Assembly: GCA_004212095.1 (NCBI GenBank)
Contig: RXIJ01000027.1
Coordinates: forward strand, 1-17,791
Source of the DNA: Methanosarcinales archaeon
GTDB taxonomy: Archaea > Halobacteriota > Methanosarcinia > Methanosarcinales > EX4572-44
Reading direction: 5' to 3'
DNA: 17,791 nt
The position numbers and the translations under genes are program-made. Below, piece by piece: positions 1 to 6,542 of this stretch (position 1 is the first letter of the stretch; each line of letters starts with the position of its first letter). The notes beneath the pieces were generated by a model. It was not told the origin of the DNA. It was given only the letters and a program-made list of their open reading frames with translations, and ran no database searches.

Positions 1-597
1 GGGGGGCTGCATGAACTTGCAATTATTCTGTCGTACTCAGCGCTTTCAACCATCTTCTTTGGCATCATATTCGGGGAAGTGTTTGGATTTCCGCTATTTA
101 ATATAACGCATCATGAAATAGTAGAAGGGGGCATTCTCGGTATTGCCGGCCCCAATATTGGGATATTACAGCTTCCAATACATAGGTTTGCCGAGGTGAA
201 GCCACTGCTTGTAATGACTTTTGTTATAGGCATACTTCATGTTACTCTTGGACTCATTCTTGGAATCAGAAATGTTGCTGTTGAGCGTGGATTTAAACAT
301 GCTGTGCTTGAAAAGATGTGCTGGCTTATGATACTCTTTGGCGGAATTATGGCAATTGTAACTGCCATGCCGGCAATACTCTGGGGAGACATCTTAAACA
401 CACAAGACCCAATCTTCGTATCAGGAATTGTGCTCGGAATAATTGGGATCATCCTTCTGGTTAAAGGTGAGGGAGCTATAGCAATCATGGAGATTCCAAC
501 ACTTTTGAGTAATATCTTTTCTTATGCAAGAATTCTTGCGATAGGACTCTCATCAGCAGGCATTGCCCTTGCAGTAAATACGGAGTTTTTATCGTAA
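1..597 (+). CDS. atpI: A-type ATP synthase subunit I (a), upstream part, 5' truncated and frameshifted
   Basis: This is the C-terminal membrane domain of the stator subunit a, which carries ions past the rotating K ring. Frame 1 is open from the first base (reads GLHELAIILSYSALSTIFFG), so the gene begins outside the window. Several hydrophobic helices follow, and the conserved SYARILAIGLSS segment contains the likely essential arginine (codon 529-531) of the ion half-channels. The frame ends at a TAA at 595-597, directly after IALAVNT. The remainder of the family's C-terminus continues in another frame from about 582, so this is not a natural end. By recalled family pattern, a loop of very roughly 12-20 residues joining the last two helices is missing, which suggests a deletion of 3n+1 bases. 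Identity is confident; whether the break is real or an assembly error is open. Confidence 0.88.
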   Translation, partial: GGLHELAIILSYSALSTIFFGIIFGEVFGFPLFNITHHEIVEGGILGIAGPNIGILQLPIHRFAEVKPLLVMTFVIGILHVTLGLILGIRNVAVERGFKHAVLEKMCWLMILFGGIMAIVTAMPAILWGDILNTQDPIFVSGIVLGIIGIILLVKGEGAIAIMEIPTLLSNIFSYARILAIGLSSAGIALAVNTEFLS

Positions 598-770
598 TAG
601 GTATACTGGTGTTGATAATTGGTCACACCATCAATTTACTTCTTGGAATTATAGGCCCTGGACTGCACTCATTAAGGTTGCAGTACGTGGAATTTTTCAC
701 TAAATTTTATGAAGGCGGCGGAACAAAATATGATCCGTTTGGCTTTATACGAAAATATACAGAGGAATGA
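582..770 (+). CDS. atpI: A-type ATP synthase subunit I, C-terminal fragment in shifted frame
   Basis: In frame 3, beginning about GVFIVIGILVLIIGH, the sequence resumes the last transmembrane helix and ends with the strongly conserved family tail: GPGLHSLRLQYVEFFTKF, then a YEGGG segment, then FGFIRKYTEE and TGA at 768-770. There is no plausible independent start codon or ribosome site. It is the displaced 3' end of the gene in the previous entry, not a separate cistron. The stop lies 6 bases before atpK, normal operon spacing. The tail is intact and well conserved, which argues that the break is recent or an assembly error. Confidence 0.85.
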   Translation, partial: GVFIVIGILVLIIGHTINLLLGIIGPGLHSLRLQYVEFFTKFYEGGGTKYDPFGFIRKYTEE

Positions 771-776
771 AGAAAT

Positions 777-1004
777 ATGGTAGAAGCTGAAGCAATGGGA
801 TTAATTGCACTTGGTGCAGGTTTAGCAGTAGGACTAACAGGTCTTGGCGCTGGTATTGGCGAGCAGAGCATTGGCGCTGCAGCCATCGGTGCTATGGCAG
901 AAGATCCAAAGTTTTTTGGTAAAGGTTTGTTAATGACCGTTATTCCGGAATCAATCGTAATTTTCGGGCTCGTTGTGGCATTGATATTACTCTTCGTGTT
1001 CTGA
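777..1004 (+). CDS. atpK: A-type ATP synthase proteolipid subunit K (c)
   Basis: This 75-residue rotor-ring subunit forms a single helical hairpin, the usual form in most methanogens. Helix 1 is glycine-rich (GLAVGLTGLGAGIGEQSIG), followed by the polar loop AEDPKFFGKG and helix 2 with VIPESIVIFG. Glu58 in the PES motif is the expected ion-binding carboxylate. I do not assign Na+ versus H+ use from sequence alone. The start ATG follows GGAATGAAGAAAT, with a ribosome site overlapping the atpI stop. No signal peptide or duplicated hairpin is seen. A small hairpin lies just after the stop. Confidence 0.96.
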   Translation: MVEAEAMGLIALGAGLAVGLTGLGAGIGEQSIGAAAIGAMAEDPKFFGKGLLMTVIPESIVIFGLVVALILLFVF

Positions 1005-1009
1005 ATATC

Positions 1010-1024
1010 GTTTAACTTTTAAAC
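1010..1024 (+). promoter_or_regulatory. Short hairpin between atpK and atpE
   Basis: GTTTAA at 1010-1015 and TTAAAC at 1019-1024 are exact reverse complements around a CTT loop. The structure fills half of the 34-base atpK-atpE gap. A hairpin here could protect the atpK end of the message, which would suit the multi-copy K subunit, but this is inference: the stem is AT-rich and only 6 bp. Confidence 0.35.
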
Positions 1025-1038
1025 AGGAATTTACGTCC

Positions 1039-1590
1039 ATGGGACTCGAAACAGTTGTAGCAGGTATTATAGAAAAGGGAAAAGAACAAACAAAGTTAAT
1101 ACTCCAGGAGGCAGACGAAGAGGTAAATGGCATTCTCAAAAGAGCGAAAAGTGAGGCTGAAAAAGAGCGAGAGGAACTGGAAGATGCAGCACGTGCAGAG
1201 GCTGAACAACTTAAAAAACAAGAGATTTCAAGTGCACACCTCAGAGTGAAACGGGAAGCCTTGAATGCGCGTCAAGCAATGTTTGAAGAAGTGCAGAAGA
1301 ACGTAGCAGATCGCATAGGTAGTATTTCCGATGAAAAGAATGAGAAAATTTTGGAAGCAATTCTTAAAAAGCATACTACAGCAGGTTCAGGAATATATTC
1401 CAACCGAAGAGATAAAACACTTGTTGAGAGAACTTCCAAACTTGACTATGCGGGGAGCATCGATTGTCTTGGCGGTGTGGTAATCGAGAGCAGTGATAGA
1501 ACAGTGCAGTATGATTATACATACGATACAATACTGCAGGACATTAATGAGAAATCACTAAAACAAGTATCAGAGATGCTTCTTGGGTGA
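1039..1590 (+). CDS. atpE: A-type ATP synthase peripheral stalk subunit E
   Basis: This 183-residue stator-stalk protein links the catalytic head to subunit I. Residues about 10-100 are a long charged helix rich in E, K and A (for example AKSEAEKEREELEDAARAEA), the coiled coil that pairs with subunit H. The C-terminal part forms the small alpha/beta domain, containing the family-typical LGGVVIESSDRTVQYDYTYD. The length is normal for archaeal E. The start ATG is preceded by AGGAATTT, and the stop TGA is 6 bases before the atpC ATG. Confidence 0.95.
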   Translation: MGLETVVAGIIEKGKEQTKLILQEADEEVNGILKRAKSEAEKEREELEDAARAEAEQLKKQEISSAHLRVKREALNARQAMFEEVQKNVADRIGSISDEKNEKILEAILKKHTTAGSGIYSNRRDKTLVERTSKLDYAGSIDCLGGVVIESSDRTVQYDYTYDTILQDINEKSLKQVSEMLLG

Positions 1591-1596
1591 TTCTTG

Positions 1597-2628
1597 ATGT
1601 GTGGACTATTCAAAACCCCAGCTTACGCATACATAACTGCCCGTGTGCGTGCACGAAAGAGAAAACTCATCCCTAAAGAGACATATCCCAAGCTATTAAA
1701 CATGCAACTGCCAGAGATCATTCGATTTATTGAAGAATCAGAATACAAGAAGGATGTTGATGAACTTTCAGCTAAATTCAAGTCAATAGACCTTCTTGAG
1801 CATGCCCTTAGCAGGAGTCTTGGAGCTTCTTATAGAAAATTAATGGACATTTCCCGGGGAGAGGTCAATTATCTGATAACAGAATATATGCGTAGATGGG
1901 ATGTCTGGAATATCAAAACCGTACTCCGTGGCAAATACTACGGTGCTTCGGAAGAGGAAATCTTAAACTGTGTGGTATCAGCAGGTGAACTACACTATCC
2001 GGAACTTGAATTAATGGTAAAAAAAGAGAGTATTGGGGATGTAATCGCTTCCCTTGAACATACCCCATATTATCCGGTACTTACAAATTATGAGGGAGGA
2101 ATGCTTAACAAAATAGAAGATGAGCTTGATAGTTTATCTTATACACGACTGCTCGATGCTGTCGGCGGCTCACCCGGGGAAAAATTCTTCTTAAAATTTA
2201 TTAAAACAGAGATAGACATAAAGAATTTAAAGATGTTGTTCAGACTGAAAAAGGCTGGAGTTGAACGTGAACATGTTCAAAACATCTTAATCACCGGTGG
2301 TCTGGAGTTAAAAGAATCCGATCTAACCAGATTGTCAGGATTGTCCTTTCCCGAACTTGTTCACTCACTGGACGGTTATTCATACTGGCGGTCAATATCT
2401 GATGTGGTCAGTGATAAGATGACCACGTTAATGGATGTGGATACGAAATTAGATGCTCACCTGATGAATTATGCATCACAAATTTCTCACTATTACCCCT
2501 TGTCTATACTTCCGGTGCTTGATTATGTGTTGAGCAAAAAGATCGAAGTTGACAATCTACGGGTTATTGCACGAGGAAAAGAGCTGAAATTGGCTGATGA
2601 AATCATACGAAGCCATCTGGTGATGTAA
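1597..2628 (+). CDS. atpC: A-type ATP synthase subunit C (V-type d-like)
   Basis: This 343-residue protein is the socket joining the central D/F axle to the K ring. The sequence is a soluble, mostly helical protein beginning MCGLFKTPAYAYITARVRAR. The family pattern of repeated three-helix units is visible, for example YMRRWDVWNIKTVLRGKYYG and FIKTEIDIKNLKMLFRLK. The length matches the family. I chose ATG 1597 over TTG 1594 because GGGTGATTCTT is better spaced for it. The gene ends GTG ATG TAA, and its last bases (GGTGATGTAAC) are the first copy of the junction that is repeated downstream ahead of atpF. Confidence 0.95.
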   Translation: MCGLFKTPAYAYITARVRARKRKLIPKETYPKLLNMQLPEIIRFIEESEYKKDVDELSAKFKSIDLLEHALSRSLGASYRKLMDISRGEVNYLITEYMRRWDVWNIKTVLRGKYYGASEEEILNCVVSAGELHYPELELMVKKESIGDVIASLEHTPYYPVLTNYEGGMLNKIEDELDSLSYTRLLDAVGGSPGEKFFLKFIKTEIDIKNLKMLFRLKKAGVEREHVQNILITGGLELKESDLTRLSGLSFPELVHSLDGYSYWRSISDVVSDKMTTLMDVDTKLDAHLMNYASQISHYYPLSILPVLDYVLSKKIEVDNLRVIARGKELKLADEIIRSHLVM

Positions 2629-2629
2629 C

Positions 2630-2719
2630 ATGGAATTGGCAGCACTCGATTGCTTCACAACTCGATTACTGCGTAATCGAGAATTATTTCTTCAAAGCGC
2701 AGCTTTGCAGGTGATCTAA
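2630..2719 (+). other. Mini-ORF 1 in the atpF repeat (29 codons)
   Basis: ATG GAA TTG GCA copies the first codons of atpF (MELA) and then stays open through the hairpin insert (CFTTRLLRNRELFLQSAAL) to TAA, one base before the next ATG. GGTGAT lies 5 bases before the start. The start comes one base after the atpC stop, the same geometry the native atpC-atpF junction would have had. Translation is plausible by coupling, but no function is recognised. Confidence 0.5.
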
Positions 2720-2720
2720 T

Positions 2721-2810
2721 ATGAAATTGGCAGCACTCGATTGCTTCACAACTCGATTACTGCGTAATCGAGAATTATTTCTTCAAAGCGCAGCTTTGCA
2801 GGTGATCTAA
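2721..2810 (+). other. Mini-ORF 2 in the atpF repeat (29 codons)
   Basis: This is the second copy of the 29-codon frame, differing from the first only by GAA to AAA at codon 2 (MKLA). Its final GGTGATC TAA supplies both the stop and the ribosome-binding site for the real atpF start one base later. A ribosome starting at the first ATG could pass through both mini-ORFs and restart at atpF. Confidence 0.5.
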
Positions 2811-2811
2811 T

Positions 2812-3108
2812 ATGGAATTAGCAGTGGTTGGACAAAGTGAATTCACTCTTGGATTCAGACTTGCAGGAGTTAAAAAAGTGTATGATATAACAGATGATAA
2901 TTTAATTGAGATAGTGCAAAACACTATGCATAATCCGGAAGTTGGAATCATTGTAATGCATAATGATGACCTTCTCAGGCTTCCGGCACAACTCATGGCG
3001 GAACTCAATGAATCGGTTGAGCCAACTGTAGTTGCAATTGGCGGAAAAGGCGAAAGTAACTTAAGAGATAAAATAAAACAATCAGTAGGTGTTGATCTGT
3101 GGAAGTAA
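2812..3108 (+). CDS. atpF: A-type ATP synthase central stalk subunit F
   Basis: This 98-residue Rossmann-like protein pairs with subunit D to form the rotating axle. It starts MELAVVGQSEFTLGFRLAGV, the conserved family N-terminus, and contains the typical VGIIVMHNDDLL strand and the ending KQSVGVDLWK. The length is standard (about 100). The start is the third copy of the repeated junction, and translation from it keeps the conserved MELAVVG. The stop overlaps the GTG start of atpA by 10 bases, so the two are likely translationally coupled. Confidence 0.95.
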   Translation: MELAVVGQSEFTLGFRLAGVKKVYDITDDNLIEIVQNTMHNPEVGIIVMHNDDLLRLPAQLMAELNESVEPTVVAIGGKGESNLRDKIKQSVGVDLWK

Positions 3109-4841
3109 AAGGTGAAATTTATCGAATCTCAGGGCCTGTTGTCACTGCCCTTAACATCAATGCTCGCATGTATGATGTGGTCAAAGTGGGAGATGAAGGT
3201 CTGATGGGCGAAGTGATAGGTATCAAAGGAGAAAAAACCATTATACAGGTGTATGAGGACACTTCAGGTGTTAAACCTGGTGAACCGGTTATTGATACTG
3301 GCATGCCATTATCCGTAGAACTTGGGCCTGGTCTTCTTAAGAGTATATACGATGGTATCCAGCGACCGCTTCCTGTACTAAAGGAGAAGATGGGAGATTT
3401 TATTCAGCGTGGAGTAAGCGCAAGCGGTCTTGACCATAACAAACAATGGGAATTCAAACCAGTTGTAAAGAAGGGTGACAAACTTAAAGGTGGCAAAATC
3501 ATTGGAACTGTGCAGGAAACAGAGAATATCCTACATAGGATACTTCTTCCACCAAACGTGTCAGGCGTGGTTGATGAGATTAATGAGGGTATGTTTACTG
3601 TTGATGATGTGATTGGCAGGCTCTCTGATGGAACAGAACTCAAACTCATGCACTATTGGCCTGTGCGACATCCAAGACCGGTAAAGAATAAACTACGTCC
3701 AACGATCCCACTCATTACCGGACAGCGAATCTTCGATGGATTGTTTCCACTTGCAAAAGGTGGAACAGCAGCTATCCCCGGACCATTTGGCAGCGGTAAA
3801 ACCGTAATGCAGCAGCAGCTTGCAAAATGGAGCGATGCTGAAATAGTGGTGTACATCGGATGCGGTGAGCGCGGCAATGAGATGGCTGACGTATTGAATG
3901 AGTTTCCGGAACTGGAGGACCCAAAAACTGGCAGACCATTGATGGAGAGAACTGTTCTTATAGCTAATACTTCCAATATGCCTGTTGCAGCAAGAGAAGC
4001 ATCAGTGTACACTGGAATTACCATAGCAGAATATTATCGTGACATGGGATACGATGTGTCACTCATGGCAGATTCAACTTCCAGATGGGCTGAAGCAATG
4101 AGGGAAATCTCGTCACGACTTGAAGAAATGCCTGGTGAAGAAGGCTACCCTGCATACCTTGCAGCAAAACTTGCAGAGTTTTATGAGCGTGCCGGAAGAG
4201 CCAAAACTCTATGTGAGGATGAAGGATCTGTCACTGTTATCGGTGCAGTATCACCACCAGGTGGTGACTTCTCAGAGCCGGTTACGCAGAACACATTACG
4301 AATCGTGAAGGTATTTTGGGCATTAGACGCAAAACTTGCACAGCGCCGTCACTTCCCGGCTATAAACTGGCTTACAAGCTACTCTCTTTATGGCAGAACC
4401 CTTGACGAATGGTACACTAAAAATGTATCAACCGAATGGACAAAGCTTCGATCTAATACAATGAATTTACTTCAAAGAGAAGCAGAACTCCAGGATATTG
4501 TGCAGCTTGTAGGTTCTGATGCTCTGCCTGATGATCAGCAGTTAACGCTTGAAATTGCCCGTATGGTGCGAGAGTATTTCCTGCAGCAGAATGCATATCA
4601 TGACGTTGACAGCTACTGTCCGATGATTAACCAGTATAAAATGCTAAAAGCAATCCTCACGTGGGGCGAAAAAGCAGTATTAGCTCTTGAATCAGGTGCA
4701 TCAGTGACAAATATCATTGCACTTGAATCAAGGGACATGCTTGCAAAGGTTAGATTTGAAAAGGATATTGATGTAGTTCTTGATACTGTGATGAAGAAAG
4801 CAGATGAAGAGTTCGCAGCTCAAACGCATAGAGGTAAATAA
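3099..4841 (+). CDS. atpA: A-type ATP synthase catalytic subunit A
   Basis: This 580-residue catalytic subunit of the A3B3 head binds and turns over ATP. The N-terminal barrel begins with EVKGEIYRISGPVVTA. The archaeal/V-type non-homologous region spans about residues 115-190. The P-loop GPFGSGKT is at 228-235, and VYIGCGERGNEM (about 251-262) includes the catalytic glutamate. Other conserved segments are SRWAEAMREIS and SPPGGDFSEPVTQ. I chose the GTG at 3099 because it gives the conserved start MEVKGEIYR and has GGTG 6-9 bases upstream inside atpF. The length is normal. The stop is one base before the atpB ATG. Confidence 0.97.
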   Translation: MEVKGEIYRISGPVVTALNINARMYDVVKVGDEGLMGEVIGIKGEKTIIQVYEDTSGVKPGEPVIDTGMPLSVELGPGLLKSIYDGIQRPLPVLKEKMGDFIQRGVSASGLDHNKQWEFKPVVKKGDKLKGGKIIGTVQETENILHRILLPPNVSGVVDEINEGMFTVDDVIGRLSDGTELKLMHYWPVRHPRPVKNKLRPTIPLITGQRIFDGLFPLAKGGTAAIPGPFGSGKTVMQQQLAKWSDAEIVVYIGCGERGNEMADVLNEFPELEDPKTGRPLMERTVLIANTSNMPVAAREASVYTGITIAEYYRDMGYDVSLMADSTSRWAEAMREISSRLEEMPGEEGYPAYLAAKLAEFYERAGRAKTLCEDEGSVTVIGAVSPPGGDFSEPVTQNTLRIVKVFWALDAKLAQRRHFPAINWLTSYSLYGRTLDEWYTKNVSTEWTKLRSNTMNLLQREAELQDIVQLVGSDALPDDQQLTLEIARMVREYFLQQNAYHDVDSYCPMINQYKMLKAILTWGEKAVLALESGASVTNIIALESRDMLAKVRFEKDIDVVLDTVMKKADEEFAAQTHRGK

Positions 4842-4842
4842 A

Positions 4843-6252
4843 ATGGCAAAAGAGTATAAAACCATTGGTGAAATTGCAGGACCACTTATATTTGTTGAAA
4901 AAACAGAACCTGTCGGCTACAACGAGCTTGTAAATGTTACGCTTGCTGATGGTTCTGTTAAACGAGGGCAGGTGCTTGACACCTCAAAGGACATTGTTGT
5001 GGTGCAGGTATTTGAAGGTACCGGAGGATTAAACAAGGACTCGGGTGTGCGATTTACAGGAGAAACCATCAAACTGCCAGTATCATCTGAACTACTTGGG
5101 CGCATCCTTTCCGGGTCTGGAGAGCCACTTGATGGCGGTCCAAGAATTGTGCCTGAAGATCGCTGGGAGATTACAGGAGCAGCCATCAATCCATATTCAA
5201 GAAAGCCCCCTGAAGAATTTATTCAAACAGGCATCTCAACGATTGATGGAATGAACACTCTTGTTCGCGGACAGAAACTTCCTATATTTTCCGGATCAGG
5301 TCTGCCCCACAATGAGATAGCTCTTCAGATTGCACGCCAAGCAAAGGTGCTTGGTGCAGAAGAAGAATTTGCAGTCGTGTTTGCAGCTATGGGCATCACC
5401 AGTGAAGAGGCACAACACTTTATGTATGACTTCGAGCGAACAGGTGCACTTGAGCGTGCAGTAGTGTTCACAAACCTTGCCGATGATCCTGCAGTGGAAC
5501 GACTAATTACTCCAAGACTGGCGCTCACAGCAGCAGAATATCTTGCTTATGAGTGTGAAATGCACGTGCTTGTCATTCTAACAGACATGACTAACTACTG
5601 TGAAGCTCTGCGGCAGATGGGCGCGGCAAGAGAAGAGGTGCCAGGGCGGCGAGGGTATCCAGGTTACATGTACACTGATCTTGCATCACTCTATGAGCGG
5701 GCTGGTGTGATAAAAGGGAAAAAAGGTTCTGTTACCCAGTTCTCTATTCTCTCGATGCCTGGTGATGATATTACTCACCCAATACCAGACCTCAGTGGCT
5801 ACATCACCGAGGGGCAGATTGTTATTTCAAGAGAACTTCACATGAAAGGCATTTATCCACCAATAAACGTACTGCCATCTCTCTCACGCCTGATGAACTC
5901 TGGCATAGGATCTAAAAGAACAAGGGAAGATCATAAAGCAGTCTCTGACCAGTTGTATGCAGGCTATGCAGAAGGTTTAGATCTTCGGGGTCTTGTGGCA
6001 ATCGTTGGCAAGGAGGCACTTTCTGAAAGAGATCGGAAATTCCTTGAGTTTGCGGATTTGTTTGAGGATCGATTCGTGCGACAGGGGATGGAGGAAGACA
6101 GGGATATCGAAACAACTCTTGATCTTGGCTGGGAACTGCTTGCAACGCTTTCCGAGTCGCAACTCACACGTATCGACAACAAATATATTGAGAAATATCA
6201 TCCTGCACATAGAAACAAGAACAAGAAAACAGTAGAATCTTCCACTGAGTAA
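4843..6252 (+). CDS. atpB: A-type ATP synthase regulatory subunit B
   Basis: This 469-residue non-catalytic partner of subunit A alternates with it in the head hexamer. It starts MAKEYKTIGEIAGPLIFVEK. The position equivalent to the P-loop is the degenerate IFSGSGLPHNE (about 148-158), as expected for a B subunit that does not hydrolyse ATP. YPGYMYTDLASLYERAG and PSLSRLMNSGIG are family signatures. I chose ATG 4843, preceded by GAGGTAAATAA, over in-frame codons inside atpA. The stop at 6250-6252 is followed at once by ATATGG, the worn remnant of the repeated atpD start described below. Confidence 0.97.
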   Translation: MAKEYKTIGEIAGPLIFVEKTEPVGYNELVNVTLADGSVKRGQVLDTSKDIVVVQVFEGTGGLNKDSGVRFTGETIKLPVSSELLGRILSGSGEPLDGGPRIVPEDRWEITGAAINPYSRKPPEEFIQTGISTIDGMNTLVRGQKLPIFSGSGLPHNEIALQIARQAKVLGAEEEFAVVFAAMGITSEEAQHFMYDFERTGALERAVVFTNLADDPAVERLITPRLALTAAEYLAYECEMHVLVILTDMTNYCEALRQMGAAREEVPGRRGYPGYMYTDLASLYERAGVIKGKKGSVTQFSILSMPGDDITHPIPDLSGYITEGQIVISRELHMKGIYPPINVLPSLSRLMNSGIGSKRTREDHKAVSDQLYAGYAEGLDLRGLVAIVGKEALSERDRKFLEFADLFEDRFVRQGMEEDRDIETTLDLGWELLATLSESQLTRIDNKYIEKYHPAHRNKNKKTVESSTE

Positions 6253-6254
6253 AT

Positions 6255-6368
6255 ATGGTAATCTGCACAACTTCGTTGTACGGAACTGTACTCAACGCGA
6301 GCATAGATAACTCTCGATCGCGAAGTACTGCACAACTTCGTTGTACAGAAATGACAAATCTTATTTAG
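6255..6368 (+). other. Mini-ORF between atpB and atpD (37 codons)
   Basis: An ATG two bases after the atpB stop opens a frame that runs through two copies of the hairpin (reads MVICTTSLYGTVLNASIDN at its start) and ends at a TAG 11 bases before the next repeated ATG. The first codons are a diverged version of the repeated start MAVKD. It has no recognisable domain. Translation is plausible through the adjacent atpB stop but unproven. Confidence 0.4.
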
Positions 6369-6542
6369 CTAAGGTAAATATGGCAGTAAAGGATACGATC
6401 TGCACAACTTCGTTGTACAGAAATGACAAGTCTTATTTAACTAAGGTAAATATGGCAGTAAAGGATACGATCTGCACAACTTCGTGTACAGAAATAACAA
6501 ATCTTATTTAGCTAAGGTAAATATGGCAATAAAGGATACGAT
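6262..6542 (+). repeat. 72/71-bp tandem hairpin repeat that copies the atpD start
   Basis: Three units lie head to tail at 6328-6399 (72 bp), 6400-6471 (72 bp) and 6472-6542 (71 bp), with a fourth, partial hairpin copy at 6263-6282. Each unit has a hairpin (CTG, then ACAAC and GTTGT around a TTC loop, then CAG, with one mismatch). An AT-rich spacer follows, then AAGGTAAAT, ATG and the first seven codons of atpD (MAVKDTI or MAIKDTI). The last unit is the real atpD start. It has lost one T inside its hairpin, so the repeat no longer reads in frame into atpD. Units differ at a few other bases only. Confidence 0.95.
6380..6511 (+). other. Mini-ORF in the atpD repeat (43 codons)
   Basis: The frame begins with ATG GCA GTA AAG GAT, a copy of the atpD start, preceded by AAGG. 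The 72-bp unit is a multiple of three, so it passes in frame through a second repeated ATG at 6452. It ends at a TAG 11 bases before the real atpD ATG because of a single-base loss in the last unit. The peptide is a tandem repeat of MAVKDTICTTS-type sequence. No function is recognised. Confidence 0.45.

Larger units (their letters stand above)
2619..2824 (+). repeat. 91-bp tandem hairpin repeat that copies the atpC stop/atpF start junction
   Basis: A 24-bp junction sequence (GGTGAT, then TAA, one base, then ATG and four atpF codons) occurs at 2619-2642, 2710-2733 and 2801-2824, exactly 91 bases apart. The two intervening 67-bp inserts are identical, and the junction copies differ at a few bases. 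Each insert carries a perfect 9-bp hairpin (CTCGATTAC and GTAATCGAG with a TGC loop, 2661-2681 and 2752-2772). It also carries a 6-bp hairpin (CAAAGC and GCTTTG with a GCA loop, 2693-2707 and 2784-2798). The last junction copy is the real atpF start. The layout suggests insertion of a double-hairpin element near codon 4 of atpF with duplication of the junction, then tandem expansion. Confidence 0.95.

Noticed and set aside
2619..2824. CRISPR array at the atpF repeat
   Set aside because: The units are wholly identical including the part between hairpins, with no unique spacers, and they match the start of the adjacent gene.
5912..6270. Several overlapping ORFs in other frames of the atpB 3' end
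   Set aside because: They lie inside atpB, which has full-length conserved protein; the open shadows reflect codon composition.
6484..6522. Upstream GTG start for AtpD adding 13 residues
   Set aside because: The added residues are repeat-unit sequence, and ATG 6523 has a better ribosome site and matches the family N-terminus.
6262..6542. CRISPR array or riboswitch in the atpB-atpD gap
   Set aside because: There are no variable spacers, and each unit contains a copy of atpD's start rather than a ligand-binding fold; tandem duplication explains it.
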